Shown piece after piece: positions 23,510-31,483 of a stretch of DNA of 64,000 nucleotides. Source of the stretch: Xylanimonas ulmi. GTDB lineage: Bacteria > Actinomycetota > Actinomycetes > Actinomycetales > Cellulomonadaceae. The stretch spans positions 2,356,001-2,420,000 of the forward strand of contig NZ_SGWX01000001.1 of the NCBI RefSeq assembly GCF_004216535.1, given 5' to 3'. Both the position numbers and the translations under genes were made by a program. Below the pieces are notes generated by a model that did no database searches, was not told where the DNA came from, and saw only the letters and a list, made by a program, of their open reading frames with translations. How positions within the stretch are numbered: position 1 is the first letter of the stretch; each line of letters begins with the position of its first letter.

Positions 23510-24544
23510 GTGTCCGCAGTTGAGATCGACCCCCGGGCGGCGAAAGCCGCCCGGGGGTCGTCCCCGCAGCCGAGCAAGGCGAAGCGGGCACGTCGCTGGC
23601 GTGAGCGCGCCGAGATCGTCGGGTTCACCGCTCCGGCGCTGATCGTGTTCGTCCTCTTCGTCTTCGTCCCGATCGGCTACGCCGTCGTCCTCTCACTCTT
23701 CGACGGCACGCCGACCAGTCCGATCCGCAACTTCGTCGGGTTCCAGAACTTCACCGAGATCTTCACCACCGGACGCGGGGAGACCCTGGGTCAGCCGTGG
23801 TTCTGGAACGCGGTGCGCAACAACTTCCTCATCGCCGCGATGTCCCTGCTCCTGCAGGGCCCCATCGCGATCGGCGTCGCGCTGCTGCTCAACCGCAAGA
23901 TGAAGTTCCGCGGGTTCTTCCGGCTGATGATCTTCGTGCCGTACGTCCTGTCCGAGGTCATCACGGGCGTGATCTTCAGCCTCATGCTGTCCCCCCAGGG
24001 AGCGCTCAACGACTGGCTGACCCGCCTCGGGTTCGAGCAGTTCGCGAACTTCCAGTGGCTCATGGACACCAGCGCCGCGCCTGCGGACGCCGGCATCTTC
24101 GCGATCCTCGGGTCGCGCACGTTCTGGGCGGTCTTCGCCATCCTCACGTGGAAGTACGTCGGCCTGGCGATCATCCTGTTCCTGGCGGGCCTGTCGGGCG
24201 TGCCTGAGGAGCTCAACGAGGCCGCCGCGATCGACGGCGCGTCCTGGTGGCAGATCCAGCGGAAGATCACCATCCCGCTGCTCGGCCCGACGATCCGCAT
24301 CTGGGCCTTCCTGTCCCTCATCGGCTCGTTCCAGCTGTTTGACATGGTGTGGATCCTCACGGGTCAGCAGCCCGGCCGCACCGGTCTGCACACCATGGCG
24401 ACGTTCATGGTCGACCAGGGCATGAACCGCAACCGCGTCGGCTTCGGCTCCGCGATCGCGATCGTGCTGTTCGTCATCACGCTGATCGTCGCGTTGCTCT
24501 ACCAACGCTTCATCCTCAGCCGCGACCTCGGAAAGGAGTCCTGA
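23510..24544 (+). CDS. Sugar ABC transporter permease, MalF-type
   Basis: A 344-residue inner-membrane permease with a basic N-terminus, six main hydrophobic helices beginning at VGFTAPALIVFVLFVFVPIG, and the EAA loop ELNEAAAIDGASWWQIQRKITIPLLGP near residue 240 that docks the ATPase. GTG 23510 is 5 nt beyond the binding-protein stop. It is the first of two permeases that form the heterodimeric channel. Confidence 0.92.
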   Translation: MSAVEIDPRAAKAARGSSPQPSKAKRARRWRERAEIVGFTAPALIVFVLFVFVPIGYAVVLSLFDGTPTSPIRNFVGFQNFTEIFTTGRGETLGQPWFWNAVRNNFLIAAMSLLLQGPIAIGVALLLNRKMKFRGFFRLMIFVPYVLSEVITGVIFSLMLSPQGALNDWLTRLGFEQFANFQWLMDTSAAPADAGIFAILGSRTFWAVFAILTWKYVGLAIILFLAGLSGVPEELNEAAAIDGASWWQIQRKITIPLLGPTIRIWAFLSLIGSFQLFDMVWILTGQQPGRTGLHTMATFMVDQGMNRNRVGFGSAIAIVLFVITLIVALLYQRFILSRDLGKES

Positions 24545-24545
24545 G

Positions 24546-25469
24546 ATGGCTACCGCGACTCTTGACTCCCAGCGCATCGAAGGTCAGGACCTGAAGCACA
24601 AGCGGGTCTTCTCGTGGAGCCAGCCGTGGATCTACCTCGTGGCTCTCGTGGCGCTCGCCCTGTCGATCGGACCCGTGCTCTTCGTGGTCCTCGGCGGCTT
24701 CCGCACCAACCCGCAGCTGCTGCTGAACCCGGGCGGCCTGCCCGACCCGTGGGTGTGGTCGAACTACGCGAACATCCTTGACCCGACGACCCGATTTGGC
24801 CCGATGTTCTTCGGCCAGGTCATCGCGTCGCTCTCGATCGCCCTGATCACCACGGCGGCCGTCGTCATCCTGGGTGTCTCGGTGGCCTACGCGATCGCCC
24901 GGTTCAACATGAAGGGTGGCCCGGTGCTGTTCAGCATCTTCGCCGCCGGCCTCATGTTCCCCGCGACGATCGCCATCCTGCCGACGTGGATGATCCTGCA
25001 GAGCATCGGCCTCATCGGGACCTGGGCGGGTGTGATCATCCCGCAGGTGGCGTTCGCGCTGCCGACCACGGTGGTCATCCTGACGCCATTCATCAGGGCC
25101 ATCCCCAAGGAGCTGGAGGAGGCCGCGTCGCTCGACGGCACGACCCGCACCGGGTTCTTCTTCCGGATCCTGCTCCCGCTCGCGAAGCCGGGCATGGTCA
25201 CGGTGGGCGTGCTGGCGTTCGTCGGATCGTGGAACTCGTACATGCTCCCGCTGTTCGTGCTCCGCGTCGGCGGCGCCAACGTGAACATCTTCGGGATGGA
25301 CGCGAGCGTCACCCTCCCGCTGGGTGTCCAGGCGTTCCAGACGCAGTTCTCGTCCTCGACGACCATGATCATGGCGTTCACCTCGCTCGCGATGATCCCG
25401 GCGTTGATCTTCTTCCTCGCGATGGAGAAGCACATCGTCAACGGCCTGTCCGGCGCTGTGAAGGGCTGA
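24546..25469 (+). CDS. Sugar ABC transporter permease, MalG-type
   Basis: A 307-residue permease with six predicted helices and the EAA motif ELEEAASLDGTTRTGFFFRI near residue 195. Features such as VAYAIARFNMKG and LMFPATIAILPTWMI are typical of the MalG subunit. It begins 1 nt after the MalF-type stop, with GGAAAGGAG as ribosome-binding site inside that gene. It is the last gene of the operon, followed by a strong terminator hairpin at 25497-25526. Confidence 0.93.
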   Translation: MATATLDSQRIEGQDLKHKRVFSWSQPWIYLVALVALALSIGPVLFVVLGGFRTNPQLLLNPGGLPDPWVWSNYANILDPTTRFGPMFFGQVIASLSIALITTAAVVILGVSVAYAIARFNMKGGPVLFSIFAAGLMFPATIAILPTWMILQSIGLIGTWAGVIIPQVAFALPTTVVILTPFIRAIPKELEEAASLDGTTRTGFFFRILLPLAKPGMVTVGVLAFVGSWNSYMLPLFVLRVGGANVNIFGMDASVTLPLGVQAFQTQFSSSTTMIMAFTSLAMIPALIFFLAMEKHIVNGLSGAVKG

Positions 25470-25496
25470 AGCCCCACCCGCCGCAGTTCGCGCGTC

Positions 25497-25526
25497 GGCC
25501 CCGTCCCGGTCTTCCGGGACGGGGCC
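25497..25526. terminator. Terminator hairpin after sugar ABC operon
   Basis: Perfect 12-bp arms GGCCCCGTCCCG and CGGGACGGGGCC flank a GTCTTC loop, between the permease gene and the convergent secreted-protein gene. It probably works in both directions. Confidence 0.8.
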
Positions 25527-25553
25527 GATGTCATTCGCCGACCGTCGTGCGCC

Positions 25554-26420
25554 TCAGCCGTCGCTCGCGACATCGACCGCGATCGACCCGGGGCCGAAGT
25601 CGACCCGCAGTTGGGCGACGACGGCGTCGAGCGCCTGCTGGTCGGGCGTGACCCGGGCGGGGGGCGCGTCGTGAGACGTGACGCCGTGAGGCTCCGGGTC
25701 GATCAGCGCCCGCGTGCGCGCCGCAGAGGCGGGCGCCGCGCGCGCCGCTCCCCCGGCCGGGCGCAGCCGTCGCGCTGACGACGTCGGGACGCTGACGACG
25801 TCGGCGAGCCGCTGTAGCAGCACACGGCTGCGCGGGGAGATCGTGCGCCCGTACGGGTTCAGCACCACGATCTGCACGGCGATCGCCTGTGCGGCGCACC
25901 CGTCGCACGCGCGACGCGCGACGACGGCGTGGTTGGAGGTGTCCGCGCTCGCCCCCGGCCTGCGCACCACCACCTGCACCGACACCGCGCTGGCTGTCGC
26001 GCCCTTGCCCGCCGCCCACGCAGCCGCCACATTGTCGGCGGTGACCGCCCCGTGCGGCACGTAGACGACCGCGACGGTCTGCGCGCGGCTCTGGCAGAAG
26101 TCACAGTCCGCGCCCGACTTCGCGATCGCCCGCGCCGCGGCCCCGGCCTCCAGCCGGTAGGCGAGGGCACGAGAGTCGGTCACGGCGTCACGCGCCACGG
26201 TGGCGGCGGCCGCCGTGACGACGTCGGTGTCGTTCCGCGCTGCCCACGACCAGTCCGCGCGCGGGAACCAAGCACCCCCGGCGCTGAGGGCCGCGGCCAC
26301 GAGCGCCGCCGCCGACCGCACGACGCCGCTTGTCGCGGTGAGACGGAGCACTCCCACACCACCAGCCTGCGAATCGGGCGTGACGCGCGCGTGACACGCC
26401 GCCGCGTCCGCCCCTGTCAC
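25554..26420 (-). CDS. Putative secreted protein of unknown function
   Basis: Up to 288 residues from GTG 26420; a later GTG near residue 22-24 would start closer to the hydrophobic segment (VVRSAAALVAAALSAGGAWF), which looks like a signal peptide or anchor. The mature part contains the Cys motif ADCDFCQS and a later CDGC that could pair in disulfides, a VVYVPHG strand, and a C-terminal QALDAVVAQLRVDFGPGS. Its residue pattern repeats in two halves (TVAVVYVPHG; AVQIVVLNPYG). I do not recognise the family. It is divergent from a BTAD regulator across a short region with a GGGCGCC palindrome and two TGTCACA copies, which suggests joint control. Confidence 0.65.
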   Translation of the reverse strand: MTGADAAACHARVTPDSQAGGVGVLRLTATSGVVRSAAALVAAALSAGGAWFPRADWSWAARNDTDVVTAAAATVARDAVTDSRALAYRLEAGAAARAIAKSGADCDFCQSRAQTVAVVYVPHGAVTADNVAAAWAAGKGATASAVSVQVVVRRPGASADTSNHAVVARRACDGCAAQAIAVQIVVLNPYGRTISPRSRVLLQRLADVVSVPTSSARRLRPAGGAARAAPASAARTRALIDPEPHGVTSHDAPPARVTPDQQALDAVVAQLRVDFGPGSIAVDVASDG

Positions 26421-26519
26421 AAGCGGGCGCCCGGCGCCCTCTTGTCACATGGGGCCTGAGGTTCGGCGACGAGGCGCGGGCCCGGGTACCGGGTGCGAAC
26501 CATCACTATTCGAGGAGTC

Positions 26520-27263
26520 ATGCCTGCGTCCGCCGAGACCGCCGCTCCAGCCAGCGCCGTCGGCCTGCACGACGACCGCGTCGCCCTGCTCGGCGACGTC
26601 GGCGTCACCCGCGACGGCCTCGCCGTGCCGCTTCAGCGCCGCGAGCGCCTCCTGGTCGCACTGCTCGCGCTGCAGGGCCCGCGCGCGCGGGCGCACATCG
26701 CCGGGACGCTGTGGCCCGACTCCTGCGAGGAGCGCGCTCGCGCAAGCCTGCGCCAGTCCCTGCGCACCCTCCGGCGCGCGGAGGGCTTCGTGGCCGGGAC
26801 CGAGTCGCTGGGCCTCGACCCTGGCGTCAGCGTCGACGTGTGGGCGCTGCGGGCGCGCTGCGCCGAGGTGCTGTCGGGCTCACCGCTGACCGCACGACGC
26901 GCTGTCGCCGCCGTGCGCGCGATCGTCGGCCCGGAGCTGCTGCTGGGCGAGTTCGACGAGTGGGTCGAGCACGAGCGCAGGAGGCTCCAGCGCCTGCGCC
27001 TGCACGCGCTGGAGCACCTGGCCCGGCAGTGCGGTCAGCGGGGCGAGCACACGTGGGCCGTCACGGCGGCCGAGGCGGCGGCCGACATCGACCCACTGCG
27101 CGAGGAGCCCACGATGCTGCTCATCGGGCTGCACCTGGCCGAGGGCTCGGCGGTCGAGGCTCGGCGGGTCTTCGACGAGTACCGGCGCCGGCTGCGCGTC
27201 GAGTTGCACGTCGAGCCGTCGCCGCGCGTACGGGAGGCGTTGCGCGCCGCCGGGCCGGCGTAG
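26520..27263 (+). CDS. BTAD-domain transcriptional regulator (SARP/AfsR-like)
   Basis: About 247 residues. An N-terminal OmpR-like winged helix (about 20-95: VALLGDVGVTRDGLAVPLQR, GTLWPDSCEERARASLRQSL) is followed by a bacterial transcriptional activation domain (about 100-245) made of helical repeats, ending VFDEYRRRLRVELHVEPSP, the BTAD signature. Such proteins activate neighbouring operons, often for secondary metabolites or secreted products. ATG 26520 is chosen although GAGGAG lies only 2 nt before it; a GTG at 26493 is the alternative. The divergent secreted-protein gene is a plausible target. Confidence 0.85.
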   Translation: MPASAETAAPASAVGLHDDRVALLGDVGVTRDGLAVPLQRRERLLVALLALQGPRARAHIAGTLWPDSCEERARASLRQSLRTLRRAEGFVAGTESLGLDPGVSVDVWALRARCAEVLSGSPLTARRAVAAVRAIVGPELLLGEFDEWVEHERRRLQRLRLHALEHLARQCGQRGEHTWAVTAAEAAADIDPLREEPTMLLIGLHLAEGSAVEARRVFDEYRRRLRVELHVEPSPRVREALRAAGPA

Positions 27264-27424
27264 CGGTGTTGGAGCGCACGAACGCACTGATCAGCACACT
27301 GCGCGCACCACCCAGGGCCCCATTCGCACACCGTCGCGACTCGTTTGCTCGCACCACGTCACGCGCATGCTCACGCGGTGTCACCGTCGCCATGCGTACG
27401 CCGTCTTACGCCAAACATGAGCGC

Positions 27425-28615
27425 ATGTCATCGATGACAGCGCAGCCGAGCCAGATCGCACCGCCGCTCTCGGCCCACGCGCGGGAACGTGACCGCGTGT
27501 CCTGCCCATCGATCTACGCCACGACCCAGCCCGGCGGCAAGCGCATGATCCGCACGCTCGCCGGCGCCGAGGGTCTGGCCACCTTCGGCGCCGACACCGT
27601 CCGCCGGGCGGACCGGGCACGCTTCAAGTGGCGCTACATCTGCGCGCGCTACGGCCCCCTCGACATCGGTTTGGCGCAGTTCACCCCGCACACGCGCCAG
27701 ACCCCGGGCGACAACTTCGGCCACGATCACCCGGTCTCGCGCCTGATGATCACGCTGGAGGGCACCCAGACCGTCACGGTCACGGGCCACGAGCTGGTCA
27801 TGGCGCCCGGTGCGGGCATCCTGATCCCCGGCGACGTGCCCGCCTCGTACGAGGCGTCGAGCGTCGCGGCCCGCCTCCACGTCGACATCGCCGCCGACCA
27901 CCCCGGCTTCGCCCCGCTCCTCAAGAACGCGCACTGCGGGTACTGGCCGCCCAAGACGCCCCTGCTCATCGCCCTGAGCGCCTTCGTCGGGACCCTGCTG
28001 CGCCGCAGCGACCACACGCAGACCTGGGCCGACCGGACGGCGGTCCGCAGCACACTCGAGGCCATGATCTGCGCGACGATCTCATCCGCGCCGCCCGTGC
28101 TGAGCGGCGAGGAGCAGGTGCTCGGACACCGCCAGCAGGCGCTGCAGTACATCCGGACCCACCACGCCGACCCGGCGCTGACTCCGGGCTCGGTCGCGCA
28201 GGGCCTGGGGATGTCGGTGCGGACCCTGCAGCGCGCCTTCGCGGGCGACAAGAACGTCTCCCAGTGGATCGCCGACTTCCGCCTGGAGAGCGGGCTCGCG
28301 TTCCTGCGCGACCCGAACTTCGCGGACCTGACGCTGCCGGAGATCGCCACCCGGGCCGGCTTCGGTTCCACCGTGGCCTTGCGGCGCGGGGTGCTGGCGG
28401 CGACCGGCCTGCCGCCGTCGGCCTACCGCGAGCGGCACGTCGGCGCCGCCCGCGCTGCGGAGGCCCAGCGTCGCGCCGACGGCGGTGGCGTCTCCTACCT
28501 CCCGCCGGCCCACCCCGGGCCGTTCCCGCCCGTCCGCCTGGGTGGCGCGATGCTGGGCGTCGGGACCGACGCGCTGAGCCAGACGGTCTCGCTCGCTGAG
28601 GCTCGCCCGTCCTAG
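27425..28615 (+). CDS. AraC-family transcriptional regulator
   Basis: About 396 residues. The N-terminal cupin-like sensing half (DNFGHDHPVSRLMITLEGTQ, VMAPGAGILIPGDVPASYE) resembles AraC_binding_2 domains. The C-terminal double helix-turn-helix starts near residue 235: QALQYIRTHHADPALTPGSV, LGMSVRTLQRAFAG and ATRAGFGSTVALRRGVLAATG. The second HTH departs from the usual GFxxxSxFxRxF consensus. Several ATG codons (27392, 27425, 27434) could start the protein; none has a good ribosome-binding site. Its target is unknown: the flanks are a BTAD gene and the convergent cydB. Confidence 0.85.
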   Translation: MSSMTAQPSQIAPPLSAHARERDRVSCPSIYATTQPGGKRMIRTLAGAEGLATFGADTVRRADRARFKWRYICARYGPLDIGLAQFTPHTRQTPGDNFGHDHPVSRLMITLEGTQTVTVTGHELVMAPGAGILIPGDVPASYEASSVAARLHVDIAADHPGFAPLLKNAHCGYWPPKTPLLIALSAFVGTLLRRSDHTQTWADRTAVRSTLEAMICATISSAPPVLSGEEQVLGHRQQALQYIRTHHADPALTPGSVAQGLGMSVRTLQRAFAGDKNVSQWIADFRLESGLAFLRDPNFADLTLPEIATRAGFGSTVALRRGVLAATGLPPSAYRERHVGAARAAEAQRRADGGGVSYLPPAHPGPFPPVRLGGAMLGVGTDALSQTVSLAEARPS

Positions 28616-28646
28616 CGCCATCCGCGGGCGCAAAGCCCGCGGCCAC

Positions 28647-28690
28647 ACGCACGAAGCCCGCGGTCAACGCAGACCGCGGGCTTCGTGCGT
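28647..28690. terminator. Bidirectional terminator between araC-like gene and cydB
   Basis: Perfect 18-bp arms at 28647-28664 and 28673-28690 (inner sequence AAGCCCGCGGT) are separated by 8 nt between convergent genes. A second weaker hairpin of similar GCCCGC sequence precedes it at 28621-28643. Confidence 0.85.
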
Positions 28691-28701
28691 TCGCCGCGCC
28701 G

Positions 28702-29787
28702 CTACCGCAGCGCCGTGGCGAATGCCGACTTGGCGGCGCTCCACGACAGCGCCGCCGGGGCCGGCAGGTCCGCCGTCGACAGGCGACGGCGGAAGACCCA
28801 GTAGGTCCACGCGGTGTAGGCGAGCACCACGGGAGTCAGGAGGACGGCCACCCACGTCATGATGACGAGGGTCAGGTGCGTCGACGACGCCGTGGCGAGG
28901 TGCAGGCCCACGCCGTCGGCGGCCAGCGGCGCGAGCGCGTACGGGTACATCGCGCCGAAGATGAGCACGACCGCCGCGACCAGCGTCACGGCCGTGCCGA
29001 TGAAGGCGAGGCCCGCCCGGCGCGTCCAGGCGGCCCAGACCACGGCCACGAGCGCGAGGGCCGCCACGACGACCGCCGCCCAGGTCCAGGCGTTGCGACT
29101 GTAGGCGACCTGCGCCCACACCGCCCAGGCGCCCGCGACGACGAGCGCCGCGACCGACAGGCGCGAGCTGAGCGCGGCGGCGCGGTCCCTGATCGCGCCC
29201 GAGGTCTTGAGCGAGACGTAGATCGTGCCGTGCAGCGCGAAGAGCACCAGCGTCGTGACGCCGCCGAGCAGCGCGAACGGGTTGAGCAGCGCCCAGAAGC
29301 CGCCGGTGTAGTGGTAGGCGAACCCGTCCTGGGTCAGCTCCAGTCCGCGCACCAGGTTGGCGAACGCGACACCCCACAGCAGCGCGGGTAGCCACGAGCC
29401 GACGGTGATCGCGGCGTCGAACGCCTTGACCCACGACGCCCGCGCGAGTTTGCCGCGGTACTCGAACGCGACGCCGCGCAGGATGAGGGCCAGCAGGATG
29501 AGCAGGAGGGGCAGGTAGAAGCCCTCGAACAGCGTCGCGTACCACTCGGGGAAGGCGGCGAAGGTCGCGCCTCCGGCGGTCAGCAGCCATACCTCGTTGC
29601 CGTCCCACACCGGGCCGATGGTGTTGATCAGCACGCGGCGCTCGGACTCCTTGTGCCGCTCGTCGCCGGCGGGCAGGATCGACGTCAGCATCCCGACGCC
29701 GAAGTCGAAGCCTTCCAGGACCAGGTAGCCGGACCACAGGACGGCGATCAGGACGAACCACAGGATCGTCAGCGCGGAGGTCTCCAT
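28702..29787 (-). CDS. cydB: Cytochrome bd ubiquinol oxidase subunit II
   Basis: A 361-residue subunit II of the high-affinity terminal oxidase that reduces oxygen with menaquinol or ubiquinol. Hallmarks are the N-terminal VLEGFDFGVGML, the INTIGPVWDGNEVWLL motif and GVAFEYRGK, plus eight to nine hydrophobic helices. It lies 24 bp downstream of cydA on the same strand. The usual cydDC exporter genes do not follow; instead there is a terminator. Confidence 0.96.
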   Translation of the reverse strand: METSALTILWFVLIAVLWSGYLVLEGFDFGVGMLTSILPAGDERHKESERRVLINTIGPVWDGNEVWLLTAGGATFAAFPEWYATLFEGFYLPLLLILLALILRGVAFEYRGKLARASWVKAFDAAITVGSWLPALLWGVAFANLVRGLELTQDGFAYHYTGGFWALLNPFALLGGVTTLVLFALHGTIYVSLKTSGAIRDRAAALSSRLSVAALVVAGAWAVWAQVAYSRNAWTWAAVVVAALALVAVVWAAWTRRAGLAFIGTAVTLVAAVVLIFGAMYPYALAPLAADGVGLHLATASSTHLTLVIMTWVAVLLTPVVLAYTAWTYWVFRRRLSTADLPAPAALSWSAAKSAFATALR

Positions 29788-29811
29788 GACAGTGCTCCTC
29801 TCGGGTCAGGC

Positions 29812-31308
29812 TCAGTAGGCGAACGACAGGGGCGTGTCGCCGGGGTCGTCGGCGGATGGCGAGACGTCACGCACGACGGTGTTCGCCCCCTCGACGACGT
29901 AGCGGTGCATGAGCTTGCCCCAGGCCATGGCGAGCACTCCGTAGACGAGCGTGAGCACGACCATCGAGGTCAGCACCACACCGGGCGGCAGGTCGGACAC
30001 GCCGCGGGCGGTCAGCAGTCGGATCTCGTCGATGCCGGTCGGGTTGGGGGCCACGACCCACGGCTGACGGCCCACCTCGGTGAAGATCCAGCCGAACGCG
30101 GCGCCGAGGAACGGGGTGAAGATGGCGATGACGGCCAGGCGTCCGACCCACGGCCTCGCGGGCACCCGGTCCTTGCGGGTCATCCACCAGCCCACGAGCG
30201 CGAGGGCGACCGAGCCGAGCCCGGTGGCGATCATGAGCCGGAAGGACCAGAACGTGATGGCCAGCGGCGGGGTGTAGGCGATCGGCTCGCCGTCCTCGTC
30301 GACGGCGCCGAACTGCGCCTCGCGCTCACCCTGCACCTGGGGGACGGACGGCAGGAAGGAGTCGGGGCCGGTGAACGACCCGGTGGCCAGGAAGCTGGCC
30401 AGGCCGGGGACCGCGAGGAGGGTCGAGACGTTCTCGCAGTCGCCGCTCGCCAGGCCGACGCTCAGCAGCGACAGGCCGACGGCCTCCTCGCCCTCGGCGC
30501 CGCAGATCGCCTCGGCCGCGGCCATCTTGGCCGGTTGCTGCTCGAACATCAGCTTGCCTTGGTAGTCGCCAGTCCAGGCCACGCCCAGTCCTGCGACGAC
30601 CATCGTGACGACTCCGATCCGCAGCGCCGGGCGGTAGACGCGCCGCGCGTGCTCGGCCGCCTCGGCCTTGCCGGTGCGTCCGAGCCGCACCATCCAGTAC
30701 AGCGCGATGCCCGCCATGAACGTGCCCGCCGTCAGGAACGAGGCGGTCACGGTGTGCGGGAACGCCCCCCAGAGCGTGGAGTTGGTCAGCACCTGGGCGA
30801 AGTCGTCCATCTCCGCCCGGCCCGTCTCGGCGTTCCACACGGCGCCCACCGGGTGCTGCATCCACGAGTTGGCCGCGATGATGAAGAACGCCGACAGGTT
30901 GACCGCGAACGCGAACAGCCAGATGCACACCAGGTGCGCCCTCTTGCTCAGGCGGTCCCAGCCGAAGATCCACAGGCCCAGGAACGTCGACTCGATGAAG
31001 AACGCGGCGAGCGCCTCCATCGCCAGCGGGGCGCCGAAGATGTCGCCCACCGTGCGCGAGTAGCCGCTCCAGGCCATGCCGAACTGGAACTCCTGCACGA
31101 TGCCGGTCACCACGCCGAGCGCGAAGTTGATCAGCAGCAGCTTGCCGAAGAACCGCGTCAGGCGAAGCCACTTCTCGTCACCCGTCCGCACCCAGGCGGT
31201 CTGCATGCCCGCGACGAGCGGGGCGAGCCCGATCGTGAGCGGGACGAAGATGAAGTGGTAGACGGTGGTGATCGCGAACTGCCATCGTGCCAGGTCAAGC
31301 GTTTGCAT
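29812..31308 (-). CDS. cydA: Cytochrome bd ubiquinol oxidase subunit I
   Basis: A 498-residue catalytic subunit. The b595 ligand His18 is in VYHFIFVPLTIG, the b558 His in NSWMQHPVGAVWN near residue 185, and the C-terminal GWIFTEVGRQPWVV motif is present. The Q-loop region (about 250-340) is of the short type, as in actinobacteria. ATG 31308 has a GGAG ribosome-binding site; the open frame continues 21 codons upstream without support. It leads the cydAB pair. No clear Rex-type operator is visible in the 175 bp upstream. Confidence 0.96.
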   Translation of the reverse strand: MQTLDLARWQFAITTVYHFIFVPLTIGLAPLVAGMQTAWVRTGDEKWLRLTRFFGKLLLINFALGVVTGIVQEFQFGMAWSGYSRTVGDIFGAPLAMEALAAFFIESTFLGLWIFGWDRLSKRAHLVCIWLFAFAVNLSAFFIIAANSWMQHPVGAVWNAETGRAEMDDFAQVLTNSTLWGAFPHTVTASFLTAGTFMAGIALYWMVRLGRTGKAEAAEHARRVYRPALRIGVVTMVVAGLGVAWTGDYQGKLMFEQQPAKMAAAEAICGAEGEEAVGLSLLSVGLASGDCENVSTLLAVPGLASFLATGSFTGPDSFLPSVPQVQGEREAQFGAVDEDGEPIAYTPPLAITFWSFRLMIATGLGSVALALVGWWMTRKDRVPARPWVGRLAVIAIFTPFLGAAFGWIFTEVGRQPWVVAPNPTGIDEIRLLTARGVSDLPPGVVLTSMVVLTLVYGVLAMAWGKLMHRYVVEGANTVVRDVSPSADDPGDTPLSFAY

Positions 31309-31483
31309 GGTGTTCTCCGTATCGGCGGTGACCCGGTGGGTGGCGCCGCGCCGACGCTGGCGCGAGGCCACCCAGGCAGAATGCTCACCGCTGCGCGGCG
31401 TCCACGTCGACGCCGTGTCGCACGCTGGCCCACCCGTGACCGCAACCGCCGCAGTCTGCGCATTCCACGCGCCCCGCGGCGCC

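Noticed and set aside
26711-27424. Long 5' extension of the AraC gene
   Set aside because: It runs through the BTAD gene in another frame with low-complexity sequence; the AraC-like part begins only after 27425.
31309-31483. Rex operator for cydAB
   Set aside because: No TTGTGANNNNNNTCACAA-like palindrome is visible in the gap.
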